A DNA stretch of 53,601 nt from Lachnospiraceae bacterium. Its GTDB lineage: Bacteria > Bacillota > Clostridia > Lachnospirales > Lachnospiraceae. How positions within the stretch are numbered: the first letter of the stretch is position 1; the number at the start of each line of letters is the position of its first letter. The stretch is from assembly GCA_022792295.1 (NCBI GenBank), contig JAAWAR010000008.1, positions 1 through 53,601 on the forward strand, written 5' to 3'. This document shows positions 1 to 9,618 of this stretch, one piece after another. The notes below the pieces were generated by a model, which did not search any database, was not told the DNA's origin, and was given only the letters and a program-made list of their open reading frames with translations. The translations under genes and the position numbers were made by a program.

Positions 1-66
1 CGCCCTGCGATAGGTTTCGCTGGTGTACTGTGTTCCACGGCTAGAGCGGATAACGGCTGCCCCCTC

Positions 67-95
67 TTGCCTTCCCACAAAAAATCCGCTATAAT
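67..95 (+). promoter_or_regulatory. Sigma-A-type promoter of the ThyX-like gene
   Basis: TTGCCT at 67-72, a 17-base spacer, and a perfect TATAAT at 90-95. Transcription would start near 102, so any longer reading frame beginning at 67 would start inside its own promoter; this supports the ATG at 142. Nothing recognisable lies in bases 1-66. Confidence 0.75.
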
Positions 96-141
96 ACCTC
101 CTAAATACCACTCACTCTCATTTTCGAAAGGAACACACGCC

Positions 142-771
142 ATGATCAAACTCGAACGCACCTTTGTGATGAACCTCGAAAACGCGATCCGCGGAGCCAG
201 AAACCCGCTAAACAGCTGGGCCCGCATGGACAGCCGCTATGACGAAAACGGAGACTTCATCCTCGGCCCAAACGACCTCGATCTCGCCAAACGCCTCCGC
301 CTCGCCGGCAGCGACCACCGCAAATATATTCGTCAGATCTTCGTCTCCGTGGACATTACCGCCCCGCTCTACTGGTGGAAGGAATATGACACCTACAAAA
401 TCGCGACCGTCGCCAACTCCACAAGCACCATGCACAAGATCCACGCAAAGCCCTTCTCCCTCGACGATTTCAGCCATGATCACATGACACCGGACACGCT
501 TGCCTTTTTTGAGACTCTGATAGACCGCCTCGAGGCCATCCGTGTTCAATATATGGAAAACGGAAAAAGGAAAGAAGACTGGTATGACTTAATCCAGCTT
601 CTTCCCTCCAGCTATAACCAGCTCCGCACCTGCACAATGAACTATGAGACCCTGATCAACATCTACTACGCGAGAAAGAACCATAAGCTCGCCGAATGGC
701 ACACCTTCTGCGGCTGGATCCAGACGCTTCCTTACGCAGATGCGCTCATCGTCGCCAAAGAGGAGCCATAA
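142..771 (+). CDS. ThyX-fold protein lacking the ThyX signature (probable non-thymidylate-synthase homologue)
   Basis: A 209-residue protein; the ATG at 142 has AAAGGA nine bases upstream (127-132). Its layout follows flavin-dependent thymidylate synthase ThyX: an AIRGARNPL segment near the N terminus, a FVSVDITAPLYWWKEYDTYKI strand-helix where ThyX has its substrate/FAD region, and a C-terminal LPSSYNQLRTCTMNYETLINI helix with a following KLAEWHTF that parallels the ThyX LP...NARSLMNFL...HAQWE segment. The diagnostic RHRxxSxNExSxRY motif is absent: the equivalent stretch reads TYKIATVANSTST. I infer a ThyX-derived protein that cannot bind FAD/dUMP in the usual way; actual function unknown. 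It ends two bases before the convergent addA stop. The fold assignment is my alignment by eye. Confidence 0.6.
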   Translation: MIKLERTFVMNLENAIRGARNPLNSWARMDSRYDENGDFILGPNDLDLAKRLRLAGSDHRKYIRQIFVSVDITAPLYWWKEYDTYKIATVANSTSTMHKIHAKPFSLDDFSHDHMTPDTLAFFETLIDRLEAIRVQYMENGKRKEDWYDLIQLLPSSYNQLRTCTMNYETLINIYYARKNHKLAEWHTFCGWIQTLPYADALIVAKEEP

Positions 772-773
772 AA

Positions 774-3700
774 CTACACAACAGGAAACTCCTTTTGCAG
801 AGTGAGGGAATATAATACGGCTTCCTTCACTCTTTTTCCTGTAATTTGGGAAAGCGCCCTGGCGTAGTAGACCATCTGCAGGCGGTAACGCTCCAAAAGG
901 ACAGACTCCTCCCCCTCCTTGATCCGGTCGGTCTTATAATCCACGAGCACCGCGCCGTCATCCTCCTCAAACCAGGCGTCTATGATGCCCTGGATCAGCA
1001 CCGGTTCATCCGAATCCGCCTCGTCCAATTCCCTGGCCGGGACTCCCATCACAAACTGGCGCTCCTTATAGAGCTTCCCGGCCTCTGCGGCCCTTTTCAT
1101 CCGCACCGCAGTCGGGGATCGGAAAAACCGCAGCAAAACCTCCGGCTTAAGAAGCCCAAGCGCCGCCTCATCCATGAGCCCCGCCGCACCGATGGCCGCA
1201 AGCTGCGCCGTGATTTCTCCCCGCGTTCCCGTTTTGGTAAAATCCAGAAGTTCCAGCGCCCTGTGGTACGCCGTGCCGCGAAACGCCCCTCCGTGCTCCG
1301 GCGGCAAAAGCCCGGGTTCCCGCATAAAAGCCGGGATCGTCGGCAGGAAATCACTCTCGCTATCGTCTACAAACTGCCCCCGCTCCTTAAGCTCCGAGAC
1401 CGACATCTTTGCATGCAGAAAGACATCCGCCTCATACGGGTATTCTTTCCGCAAAAGCCCCCCGAAGGCCTCCTCCTCCTCTCTCCATGGCTCCTTTTGC
1501 AGCCGATTTAACCAGCCTGCAAGCTCAAACTTTCCTGCCTGGCTCCTTGCCTCCGCCTCCAGGAGACTTTCGGCCGGGACCATCGTCCGCTTCACACTCT
1601 CCTTTAGCCCCCTGTCTGCCATCAAAAGCCAGTCCAGATACGAGCCCGCCGCGCCCAGATACGTAAAGGGAAGTCCCCGCCCAAGCCCGAAGACTTGGCC
1701 CTCCGAAACCGCCTCCCATTTCTCCAGACGGTTTTTCAGATACCGGTCGGCCGCCGTGATAAAAAGCTTCTCCCGTGCTCTTGTCATGGCGACATAAAGG
1801 ACTCTCAACTCCTCGCCCAGGCTCTCTAAGCCAAGCCTGCGGCTCACCACATTTTTCTTGAGCGTCGGCGCCCTGAGCCGCTGCTCCATGTCAAAAAAGT
1901 CGGTCGCCACCCCGAGCTCCTCGTCGATCAGAATCTTTCCGCGGGAATCCTGCCTGTTAAACGCCTTTGCGGTCCCCGCAAGAAAAACGACCGGAAATTC
2001 CAGCCCCTTGCTCTTATGAATGCTCATGATGCGCACCGTATCGTCGTCCTCGCCGAGCCGCGCCGCCTCACCGAAATCGGTGTTGTATTTTTTGAGCTTC
2101 TCAATGTAGCGGATAAAATCAAACAGGCTGTGGTAGCTGGTCTTCTCATAGGCCGCTGCCTTCTCCACCAGCATGTCCAGATTGGCCTGCCTGGCCCGCC
2201 CCGCCGGCATGGCCGACACATAGGCATAATAGCCGGTCCGCTCGAAGATCCGGTATAAAAGCCGGTGCACCGGCAGGTATTCGGCCTCGCCGCGAAGCTC
2301 GGAAAGGAGCTCCCAAAACGTCAAAAGCTTCTCTCGGATTGCCGCCTCCACGGTATCCGCCTCCCACGAACAAGCGAGAAACCATTTGACTGCCCCGTAA
2401 AAGCCGGGATCCTGTCCCTTATCCGGATCTCTTTTAAAGCCTGCCATCAGAATCGCAAGCTCCCTGTCACTAAGCCCCACAACCGGCGACCTTAACACGC
2501 CCGCAAGCGGGATGTCCTGCATCGGATTGTCAATGAGCGCCAGAAGGTTTAAGACGGTCTCCACCTCGACCGCCGTAAAATAGCCGGTCCTGGACTCGGC
2601 AAAGGCCGGGATCCCCTCCGCGGCCAGCACGCGCAGAAATTCCTCCGACCAGCCGCTTAAGCTGCGCAAAAGAATAACGATGTCCCGCCTTTTTAACGGC
2701 TCATACCGCTCCTCCTTCGCGTTCCAGATCTTCATTCCGGTCTGTGGGTCCGTGAGCTCCTTTATTTTAGCCGCGATCAGCCTTGCCTCGGCCTCCCGGA
2801 CCGTATAATCGGCCCGCTCCTCCTCCATGCCGGCACTGACAAGCTCCCCGGCATCCAAAAGGAGAAGCTCTGTCTTTGCCTCTCCGGGAGTCTCTGTCTC
2901 GGGATACGCCGCTCCGGCATAGAGCGCGGCCTCATCCGTATAGCAGATATTGCCGAGCTCCTTCGTCATGATCTGAAAAAACAGATCGTTTACGCTCTGC
3001 AGCACCTCCGGACGGCTGCGGAAATTTTTATGGAGCTCGATCTTTTGGTACGGTCCGTCCTCCGGCTTGTAGCCCTCATACTTTTCAAGAAAGAGCTCCG
3101 GCTTTGCGAGGCGGAATTTGTATATGCTCTGCTTTACGTCCCCGACCATAAACACGTTCGGCTCGCCGAAGCGCTCCCTGGATATGCAGCGCAGCAACGT
3201 CTCCTGAACCTGGTTGCTGTCCTGGTACTCATCCACCAGGATCTCCTTATAAAAGCCGGCCAGTTCATCCGCCGCCGGCCCCGGCGCGTGGTCTGCCGAG
3301 CCGCCCGTCAGGATCTCCAGCGCAAAATGCTCCAGGTCGTTAAAATCCACGAGGTTCTTTTCCTCTTTCGCTTCCTGATAGCGCGCCGTAAAATCCTCTG
3401 CCAGCGAAAGCAGGACATGAACCGGTTCCCTACAGGCCTCCAGATCCGAAAAAATATGCTCCAGATCCCCGGGGGCATAGAGCGCCCTCATCTTTTTGAC
3501 CGCATCCTTCACGCGGTTTCGCAGCGCAGCCGCCCGCTCCTTTTTTTCCGGGTCCACGTTCTTGCCGCGCGCCGCGGCCAGGCGGCCAAAAAGCGGTTCG
3601 CTAAGGACCGCATGGACCTGTTCATACGAATCTGCGTTCAAAAGCTTCCGGATCGCCTCCTTGTCCGCATGCAGCATCGGAAGATAGGCCGCAGGCCCAT

Positions 3701-4424
3701 CCGCCTCCTCGGCAAGCTCCTCTGCCTTTGAAAGCTGCTCCAAAAATTCCTCCGCCTGCTTTTTTACGTCGGAAAGCAGGAAACGCAGCCATTCGGGCGT
3801 ACCGTCTGCTTTTGTCTCCTCGGAAAGCTCCCGCTTACAGCGCGCGATCCACTCCCCGGGCCAGGGATTGCTCTGGGAGAAACGCCAGACCGACAGAATG
3901 TAATCTTCAAGCCCGCCGTCTGCCTTCCCCGACGCGTAAGCGTCCACGAACCGGATAAACCGTTCGTCCTTCCTTTCATAATACTCCTCCAGCAGTTCCT
4001 TCATGATGTCGGCCTGCAAAAGCAAAAGCTCGCCCTCGTCCCCGATCCGGAAGCCCGGGTCGATGTCCAGTTCGTGAAAATGCTCCCGCAAAAGCCTTAG
4101 GCAGAAGCTGTCGATCGTCATGATCTGCGCATGGGGAAGCAGAGAGGCCTGCCGTTCCAGATTTTTGTCGCCCGGCGCCGCCTCCAGCCTTGCCTCGATC
4201 GCATCTCCGACCCGCTCGCGCATCTCCGCCGCCGCCGCGTTGGTAAACGTCATCACCAAAAGCCGGTCAATATCCACGGCCTCCCTCGGGTCTGTCACCA
4301 TGTTCACGATCCGCTCGGTGAGCACGGCCGTCTTGCCGCTTCCGGCCGCGGCCGAGACCAAAAGATTGCGGCCCCTCTTGTCGATCGCGTTCTGCTGCTC
4401 GGGCGTCCACCTTCTCTCAGCCAT
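774..4424 (-). CDS. addA: ATP-dependent helicase/nuclease subunit A (AddA)
   Basis: A 1216-residue UvrD-like helicase with a C-terminal nuclease domain, of normal AddA length. It carries Walker A AAAGSGKT at residues 25-32, a helicase motif II VDEYQDSNQVQ, a motif-VI-like REKLFITAADR region, and the RecB-type nuclease motif VDYKTD near the C terminus. With AddB it forms the cytosolic enzyme that resects DNA double-strand ends to a chi site and loads RecA, the Firmicute counterpart of RecBCD. Its ATG overlaps the end of addB by eight bases, so the two are translationally coupled and probably made in equal amounts. All key motifs are present and no frameshift is visible. Confidence 0.97.
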   Translation of the reverse strand: MAERRWTPEQQNAIDKRGRNLLVSAAAGSGKTAVLTERIVNMVTDPREAVDIDRLLVMTFTNAAAAEMRERVGDAIEARLEAAPGDKNLERQASLLPHAQIMTIDSFCLRLLREHFHELDIDPGFRIGDEGELLLLQADIMKELLEEYYERKDERFIRFVDAYASGKADGGLEDYILSVWRFSQSNPWPGEWIARCKRELSEETKADGTPEWLRFLLSDVKKQAEEFLEQLSKAEELAEEADGPAAYLPMLHADKEAIRKLLNADSYEQVHAVLSEPLFGRLAAARGKNVDPEKKERAAALRNRVKDAVKKMRALYAPGDLEHIFSDLEACREPVHVLLSLAEDFTARYQEAKEEKNLVDFNDLEHFALEILTGGSADHAPGPAADELAGFYKEILVDEYQDSNQVQETLLRCISRERFGEPNVFMVGDVKQSIYKFRLAKPELFLEKYEGYKPEDGPYQKIELHKNFRSRPEVLQSVNDLFFQIMTKELGNICYTDEAALYAGAAYPETETPGEAKTELLLLDAGELVSAGMEEERADYTVREAEARLIAAKIKELTDPQTGMKIWNAKEERYEPLKRRDIVILLRSLSGWSEEFLRVLAAEGIPAFAESRTGYFTAVEVETVLNLLALIDNPMQDIPLAGVLRSPVVGLSDRELAILMAGFKRDPDKGQDPGFYGAVKWFLACSWEADTVEAAIREKLLTFWELLSELRGEAEYLPVHRLLYRIFERTGYYAYVSAMPAGRARQANLDMLVEKAAAYEKTSYHSLFDFIRYIEKLKKYNTDFGEAARLGEDDDTVRIMSIHKSKGLEFPVVFLAGTAKAFNRQDSRGKILIDEELGVATDFFDMEQRLRAPTLKKNVVSRRLGLESLGEELRVLYVAMTRAREKLFITAADRYLKNRLEKWEAVSEGQVFGLGRGLPFTYLGAAGSYLDWLLMADRGLKESVKRTMVPAESLLEAEARSQAGKFELAGWLNRLQKEPWREEEEAFGGLLRKEYPYEADVFLHAKMSVSELKERGQFVDDSESDFLPTIPAFMREPGLLPPEHGGAFRGTAYHRALELLDFTKTGTRGEITAQLAAIGAAGLMDEAALGLLKPEVLLRFFRSPTAVRMKRAAEAGKLYKERQFVMGVPARELDEADSDEPVLIQGIIDAWFEEDDGAVLVDYKTDRIKEGEESVLLERYRLQMVYYARALSQITGKRVKEAVLYSLTLQKEFPVV

Positions 4425-7400
4425 CCGTTTCCTCCCCTTCTATCTCGCTCCAGATCTCCTCGGCTTTCATGGGCTTAAACCGGCGGAAGCCGTACCCGGC
4501 CGTCTTCAAATCAAACCCGCATACGCTGTGGTACGGGCAGTAATCACAGGCCGTCTTTGTCCCCTGTTTGTAGGGGCTTACTGCTGCATTGCCGGCCAGG
4601 ATCTCCTCGCCCATGCTCTTAAGGCTTTCGTCCACAAAGCCGGAGAGCTTCGCAAAACGCTTTTCTCCGGCTACGGAGGATTTTGCCTCCTGGATCAGCC
4701 CGTCCTTTAAGGCTACCGGGATCACATCCGATTCTTTTTCGATCTCCCGGTCCATATGGCGGATGACGGAAAGGCTGCTGTTGACAAGCCCGTTCATACG
4801 AAGCTTTTTGAGGATCCCCGCCTCCGTGTCTGCCGGCATCCCGCCCTCCTCACGTTCTAAAAGCGGGTCGTCGATGTGGTAATAAAAAAGCCCGGCGGGC
4901 ACGATCTCCTTGCCCGGATGCCGTCTTGCTTCCATATTTAAAGCGGCGTTCATATAGACCACAAGCTGAAGCTGCAGCCCGTGATACAAAAGCGCTAAAT
5001 CAAAGGAGGTACTCCCGGACTTATAGTCCATGATCTTTACATAAACCTTGTCCTCGTCCTCCAGCACATCCAGGCGGTCAATGCGCCCCTTAAGGTTTAA
5101 GGCTTCTCCCCCCTTTAAGGGAATCCGTGTGCTCACATCGACCTCAAAGCCTTCCGGCCTGAAATCGCCCTTATTGAGCTGATAAAGCAGCGCCCGGACG
5201 GTCCGGTCGGCGATCCGCTCCACCTTACGCGTCAAATAGTCGTTCCTGGCCGAACTTTTCATGATCGTATTGCGGTACTCTTTCGATACCTCGGCCACAC
5301 AGGCCCGCACCAGCTCCCGCCTCCCGGCCTCGGAAACCGCGTCAAGCGAAAGCCCCTCTCTCTGCGCTCTGGAAAAAAAGAGGTCGATCGTGCGGTGAAA
5401 CAGATTGCCCATGTCGGACAGATCAATCTCGTATTCCTGCCTTTTCTTCAGCTCGAGCCCATGGCTCAAAAAATGCGCATAGGCACAGGCGGCATACTGC
5501 TCCATCCGCGTGACGCTGCCGTTTAGGACCGTCCCGTACAGGGCCCTCGCGGCCTCCTGTCCGATCCCCCGCTCCCGGTACGCGTATGAAGCCGCCTCCG
5601 CGAGCCGTTCCATCGGCACTTTCTCACCGCCCTTTATGGCCAGCCAGCGGTACAGCGCGGCCGCGTTTTCCGTCCCGGGCCGGCGTTCCGGCTCCGGCAC
5701 GCGCTCTGATTCCTGCATCCGCTCCGGCTCCTGCAGCCATGCGATCACGGCCCGGCGCGCCGCCGGAACGCTTACCGCCTCCTCCCGCTCCCCGGAGGCC
5801 GTCGTCATACGCGCCCCGGGAAATCGTTTTTTAAGCTGCAGAATGAGCCCGGATGGCCGCATGGCCTTCCCCGCTGCCGACAGGGCCGTCCAAGAAACCG
5901 TCAGATATTCTGAGGGCTTACTGAGCATCAGATACAGATAGAAGCGCTGCATGAAGCCCTCCTCCCTCGCCGTCGGGGCGAGCTCCAACGCACTTTTCTT
6001 TAAAGTCTCCCGCTCCTGCTCTGTCAGGATGCCGCCTTTTCCCGCATCCGCAGGCACCACGCCCTCATTGACACCCACAAAAAACAGCGCCCGGATGCCG
6101 GAAAGCCGGGTCCGCTTCAGATCTCCGGCCACGACCCGGTCCGCGGCCGCAGGAATCATCCCTACCTGGATCTGGGAGAGGCCGGCGTTAACGATCTCCA
6201 AGTATTCCCGCCTGGAAACCCTCTCATCCCCTAAAAGCTCCACAAGCCGAGAAAACAACTCCATGACAAGGCCGTAAAGCTCCTCATACTCCCTGGCCTC
6301 CCGGCGCATACCGGCCCCACGGAACGCCTCCGCGCGGGAAAGAAGCTTTTGTTCCGCCGAAAGCTCCTCAAAAAGCCCGACAAGTGCCTCCGTCATGACA
6401 CGCACCGTAGGCCTGGCCTCTGCCGTGCGCTCTTTAAAGACGGAAAGCGGAGCCAGGATCTCCTCCCGCAGCGCATTTAACTCTGCCAGATTTAACCGGC
6501 TGCCGCCCGCAAAGGTTTTCTCCCACGGCTCCTGCCAGCGCTTAAAGCCGCGGATTCCCATGGCCCGCACATATATCTCCAGCCGGTCGAGCGCCTCCCG
6601 ATCCCCCGTGACAAGGCCGGTCCGCAGATATTGGAACATGCTCTCATAATCGAACCCGCGCCGCACAAGCTCCAGGCTGCTCTTTAAAAGCCTGATAAAC
6701 GGATTCCCCTGTACATCCTTTTTCTCGTCGATAAAAAGCGGGATCCCGTTTTCCTCAAACTGGTGGAGAAGCTCCCTGGCATAACCGGCCGGGTCGCCGC
6801 AGATGACCGCGATCTCCCGGTAACGGAAGCCCTCCCTTTTTACGAGGGCATGGATCCGGTTGACCACAAAATCCACCTCATCCGCCGGTGTTTCAGCCTG
6901 TACTAAGAGAAGGCGGCCGCTGTCCTCCCCCTGATACGGACGATACGGATACCGAAACAATGTCCTCTCCAGATGATCGAAAAGCGGCGCCTTTAAAAAG
7001 CGCGGCAGAGGCCGGCTTCCCAGCACGATAGGCGGCCGCACCGAACTCCCACAGTCCGCTGCCAGCCGCTTAAGCTTCCCGGCCATCCTGCGGCTCATAT
7101 CAAACAGATCCGACTCACTCCCGGCTCCCGAAAGCTCTGCACTCTCCGTCGCCGTCACGGTTACAAGCATGTCCGCACAGCCTGACAAAAGCCGCCCGAT
7201 CAGCCGGTACTGGATTGGCGTAAAGCCCGTATAGCCGTCTAACGCAATCACGCTCCCGCGCAGAAGCTTAGAGCGCCCGCAGACCTCACACAGCTTATCC
7301 AGAAGCTCCTCCATCGTGATATAATGCCCGGCGATGAAATCCTGAAACGCCGCATACAGCGTGTACATGTCCGTGAGCTTGCATGTCAGGACATGGGACA

Positions 7401-7842
7401 GCCCCGCCTGGACGGCCGTCTCCTTTAAAAGCCCTGGCGTAATCCCGTACTGGACCAGCTCCGAAAGCATGGATTTAAGCTCGTCAATGAAGCCGGCCCG
7501 GTTTAAATTGGACGCAAAATACGAAAGCGCATCCCTTTTCTCCCCGGCCAGGCGACGCAGCACCATCGTCTTTCCCGTATCGTCCAAAACCTCCGGCTGC
7601 GGCAGCGAAAGCTCCGAAAAGATCCGGTACGCCAGACGCTCGAAGCTCACGATGTCAATGTTCATCGTACCGTGGCGCGGATGCAGCCGCACGATCTCCC
7701 TCTGCGCCTGCATTGTGGCCTGCTCCGGCACGATGACGAAAAACCGCCCGTTGGGCTCTCTCATAGAGCGCCCGATGATTTCCTTATACACATACTCCGT
7801 TTTTCCCGAGCCGGAGCCGCCCGTAATCAGCGTCAGGGCCAT
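4417..7842 (-). CDS. addB: ATP-dependent helicase/deoxyribonuclease subunit B (AddB)
   Basis: An 1141-residue AddB. The N terminus has a phosphate-binding loop GGSGSGKT (residues 8-15), the C-terminal nuclease motif is DYKSG (939-943), and the four cysteines of the iron-sulfur staple are visible: Cys786 just before the nuclease domain, and Cys1099, Cys1102 and Cys1108 in CDYCPYHSVC. In known AddAB the 4Fe-4S cluster holds the nuclease domain together and the AddB nuclease cuts the 5'-ended strand while the inactive helicase half reads chi. The gene overlaps addA downstream by eight bases and the membrane-protein gene upstream by ten. An arginine/glutamate/proline-rich stretch at about 705-723 is probably a linker. 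Confidence 0.96.
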   Translation of the reverse strand: MALTLITGGSGSGKTEYVYKEIIGRSMREPNGRFFVIVPEQATMQAQREIVRLHPRHGTMNIDIVSFERLAYRIFSELSLPQPEVLDDTGKTMVLRRLAGEKRDALSYFASNLNRAGFIDELKSMLSELVQYGITPGLLKETAVQAGLSHVLTCKLTDMYTLYAAFQDFIAGHYITMEELLDKLCEVCGRSKLLRGSVIALDGYTGFTPIQYRLIGRLLSGCADMLVTVTATESAELSGAGSESDLFDMSRRMAGKLKRLAADCGSSVRPPIVLGSRPLPRFLKAPLFDHLERTLFRYPYRPYQGEDSGRLLLVQAETPADEVDFVVNRIHALVKREGFRYREIAVICGDPAGYARELLHQFEENGIPLFIDEKKDVQGNPFIRLLKSSLELVRRGFDYESMFQYLRTGLVTGDREALDRLEIYVRAMGIRGFKRWQEPWEKTFAGGSRLNLAELNALREEILAPLSVFKERTAEARPTVRVMTEALVGLFEELSAEQKLLSRAEAFRGAGMRREAREYEELYGLVMELFSRLVELLGDERVSRREYLEIVNAGLSQIQVGMIPAAADRVVAGDLKRTRLSGIRALFFVGVNEGVVPADAGKGGILTEQERETLKKSALELAPTAREEGFMQRFYLYLMLSKPSEYLTVSWTALSAAGKAMRPSGLILQLKKRFPGARMTTASGEREEAVSVPAARRAVIAWLQEPERMQESERVPEPERRPGTENAAALYRWLAIKGGEKVPMERLAEAASYAYRERGIGQEAARALYGTVLNGSVTRMEQYAACAYAHFLSHGLELKKRQEYEIDLSDMGNLFHRTIDLFFSRAQREGLSLDAVSEAGRRELVRACVAEVSKEYRNTIMKSSARNDYLTRKVERIADRTVRALLYQLNKGDFRPEGFEVDVSTRIPLKGGEALNLKGRIDRLDVLEDEDKVYVKIMDYKSGSTSFDLALLYHGLQLQLVVYMNAALNMEARRHPGKEIVPAGLFYYHIDDPLLEREEGGMPADTEAGILKKLRMNGLVNSSLSVIRHMDREIEKESDVIPVALKDGLIQEAKSSVAGEKRFAKLSGFVDESLKSMGEEILAGNAAVSPYKQGTKTACDYCPYHSVCGFDLKTAGYGFRRFKPMKAEEIWSEIEGEETDG

Positions 7843-9248
7843 TCCTTGTGCTCCTTATACTGCAGCACCGACCGGATCAGGCCATAGCTCGACCAGATGG
7901 AGAGTCCGTAGCCGATCAGCAGATTTTTCATAAAATCCGGCCAAAGCTCATGCATATCCATCAGTGACAGGAGGTTTGCTGCCACATAGCGCACCGTGTC
8001 CAGGCTCGCCTCATAGGAAAAATAGGCCCGGCAGAGCTGCAGGCCCATATCCAGGAAGTTAGCGGCCACGATCATGCCCGCCGCGATGAAAAGGCATAAA
8101 ACAGCGCCCTTTTTATCGAGGCGTCCCGACAGCTTCGCATAGCCGTTCAGCGCAAACTTTAACATGAGGAAGCCCGCGATTCCTGCGATAAAGCCGACCT
8201 GCCCGATCAGCACCCAGGCCAAAACGCCCACGAGCGATCCGCCGACAGCACCCACAAGCCCCAAAAGCAGATTCGATTCCCGCTCCGGGTTCTGTGCTGC
8301 GGTAAGCTTGTTTAGCTCATCCGTCCCCCCAAAGGCGCTGCCAGAAGGCCTCCCCTGGCCGAACGCGCCCGTGCTTTGTACGCTCTGTCCGTGGAAATTG
8401 TCATATTGGCTCGCCGTCACCGGACGCCAGCCATCGTCGCCGTCTTCGCCGGACATCACCGGATTTTGCGCATCGCTGCCGTACCCGCCCGAACCCCATA
8501 CACCAGCTCCTGCGCCCCGGCTTCCGTATGCTGCCATCTGGCTCATAGCCGCACGCTCCCGCTCTTTCTCCTCCACGGCCTTATATTTCAATTTCCGTGA
8601 GGTAATCAGGAAAAACAGGGCCACACCCAGGCATACGAAGGAGATCACAGCCAGCGATCCGACCTCATGGCCGCTTCCCGCCCCGGATGGTTTCCTGGTT
8701 GTATCCAAAAAGCAGCTTCCCACGTATTCGTCAAAGTCCGCCTCCGTGAAGACCTCCTCGCCGTACATGTCGTTTAAAGCCTCCAGCGCATACTCCTTAA
8801 TGTCATCCTCAATCCAGGCAGAAACACCCCGAAGCTCAACCGGCTCCGGGATCTTGGCATCCTCCTCAAACAGGTAATCAAAAAGCGGCGTATATTCCTC
8901 CGGAAGCCCGCCTTTAAGCTTCACGATGCGGATCTCCCCTAACGGCGTAAACGCCAGATAATACCGATAGGTCCCCTTAAAATCCTCGGCAAACTCATAC
9001 GAGATCGCCTGGATCGTCAAAGTCTCCCAGCGCTGTCCCGGCCCTCTATCTTTGTAGGCGTCAAACTCCTCGCTTTGGCCTCTCGCCCTGGCCTCGCCCA
9101 CCTTCCAGTCAATAAACTGATACGCAGTCCCCACCAAAAGAGCAAAACCGATCAAAAAGTACACGATCGAGAGGACTAAAAAGATCGCTGCGTTTCTCTT
9201 TTGCTTCTTATAATCCGGCCGCTTCGGCCAGGTCTGGTTCCGGTTCAT
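7833..9248 (-). CDS. Polytopic membrane protein of unknown function, first gene of the addBA operon
   Basis: A 471-residue protein that I do not recognise. The start at 9248 (MNRNQTW) has AAAGGGGG nearby and is preferred over a longer frame from 9314. Visible layout: a basic N terminus, a membrane helix at about residues 20-43, a roughly 150-residue extracytoplasmic or cytoplasmic domain, a second helix near 200, a glycine/serine-rich low-complexity stretch, then four hydrophobic segments in the C-terminal third. No enzyme motif is seen. Its last ten bases overlap addB, so it is co-transcribed with and translationally coupled to addBA. No role in recombination is known for such a protein; the coupling may only be expression economy. 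Confidence 0.8.
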   Translation of the reverse strand: MNRNQTWPKRPDYKKQKRNAAIFLVLSIVYFLIGFALLVGTAYQFIDWKVGEARARGQSEEFDAYKDRGPGQRWETLTIQAISYEFAEDFKGTYRYYLAFTPLGEIRIVKLKGGLPEEYTPLFDYLFEEDAKIPEPVELRGVSAWIEDDIKEYALEALNDMYGEEVFTEADFDEYVGSCFLDTTRKPSGAGSGHEVGSLAVISFVCLGVALFFLITSRKLKYKAVEEKERERAAMSQMAAYGSRGAGAGVWGSGGYGSDAQNPVMSGEDGDDGWRPVTASQYDNFHGQSVQSTGAFGQGRPSGSAFGGTDELNKLTAAQNPERESNLLLGLVGAVGGSLVGVLAWVLIGQVGFIAGIAGFLMLKFALNGYAKLSGRLDKKGAVLCLFIAAGMIVAANFLDMGLQLCRAYFSYEASLDTVRYVAANLLSLMDMHELWPDFMKNLLIGYGLSIWSSYGLIRSVLQYKEHKEWP

Positions 9249-9304
9249 GTCCGTCTTCCCCCTTTGTAGCTCTGCCCGCACGAAAGACGGCGGGTCCTGG
9301 TTAT

Positions 9305-9313
9305 AGAATAGCA
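9305..9313 (-). promoter_or_regulatory. Extended -10 promoter for the membrane protein-addB-addA operon
   Basis: On the minus strand this reads TGCTATTCT, an extended -10 (TG-N-TATTCT) without a good -35 element. It lies about 57 bases upstream of the chosen start codon at 9248 and is the best candidate I see. Confidence 0.4.
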
Positions 9314-9395
9314 TATTTTGCCGAAAATAAAAATACCGATCGACATTTTTCTATTTGTAAATATATAAAAGCAGGCTGAGTAGGAATAGGAAGAT

Positions 9396-9536
9396 TTAAG
9401 CGGAGTGGCGCAGCGTCAGCGGTGCCACTCCGGTTTTTAACGGGATACGCTCTTTGTTGTAGAACAGAATGTATCTGTCAATCATTTCGTTTGCTGTGCT
9501 GCTGTTTTGTATGCCATGATACGGTTGTCGTACAGA
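9396..9536 (-). pseudogene. C-terminal remnant of an IS3-family (OrfB-type) transposase
   Basis: On the minus strand a 46-codon open stretch ends in TAA (9396-9398) and contains EMIDRYILFYNKERI followed by LKTGVAPLTLRHSA. This closely resembles the tail of IS150/IS3-type OrfB transposases (helix, FYN.ER, then a short L.P segment). A TGA lies just upstream in frame, there is no start codon or catalytic DDE region, and no second IS end is seen, so it is a dead fragment. Part of it (9402-9431) also forms an 8-bp stem with a T-run on the plus strand, which might act as a terminator. Confidence 0.55.
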
Positions 9537-9551
9537 TCACGATTATTTTTG

Positions 9552-9580
9552 TTGTCATATCCACTTTCGTATGCTAAGAT
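9552..9580 (+). promoter_or_regulatory. Promoter of the IclR-type regulator gene
   Basis: TTGTCA (9552-9557), a 17-base spacer and TAAGAT (9575-9580), followed by an AAGGAG ribosome site at 9603-9608 and the ATG at 9619. Confidence 0.65.
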
Positions 9581-9618
9581 AAAATTGTTCACGATTTTTT
9601 ACAAGGAGTATCCAAATC

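Noticed and set aside
1-66. Possible tRNA or gene end at the left edge
   Set aside because: No T-loop or acceptor pairing and no convincing reading frame in 66 bases.
846-1511. Plus-strand ORF of 221 residues inside addA
   Set aside because: Complementary shadow of addA; basic, low-complexity translation with no family features, no promoter or ribosome site.
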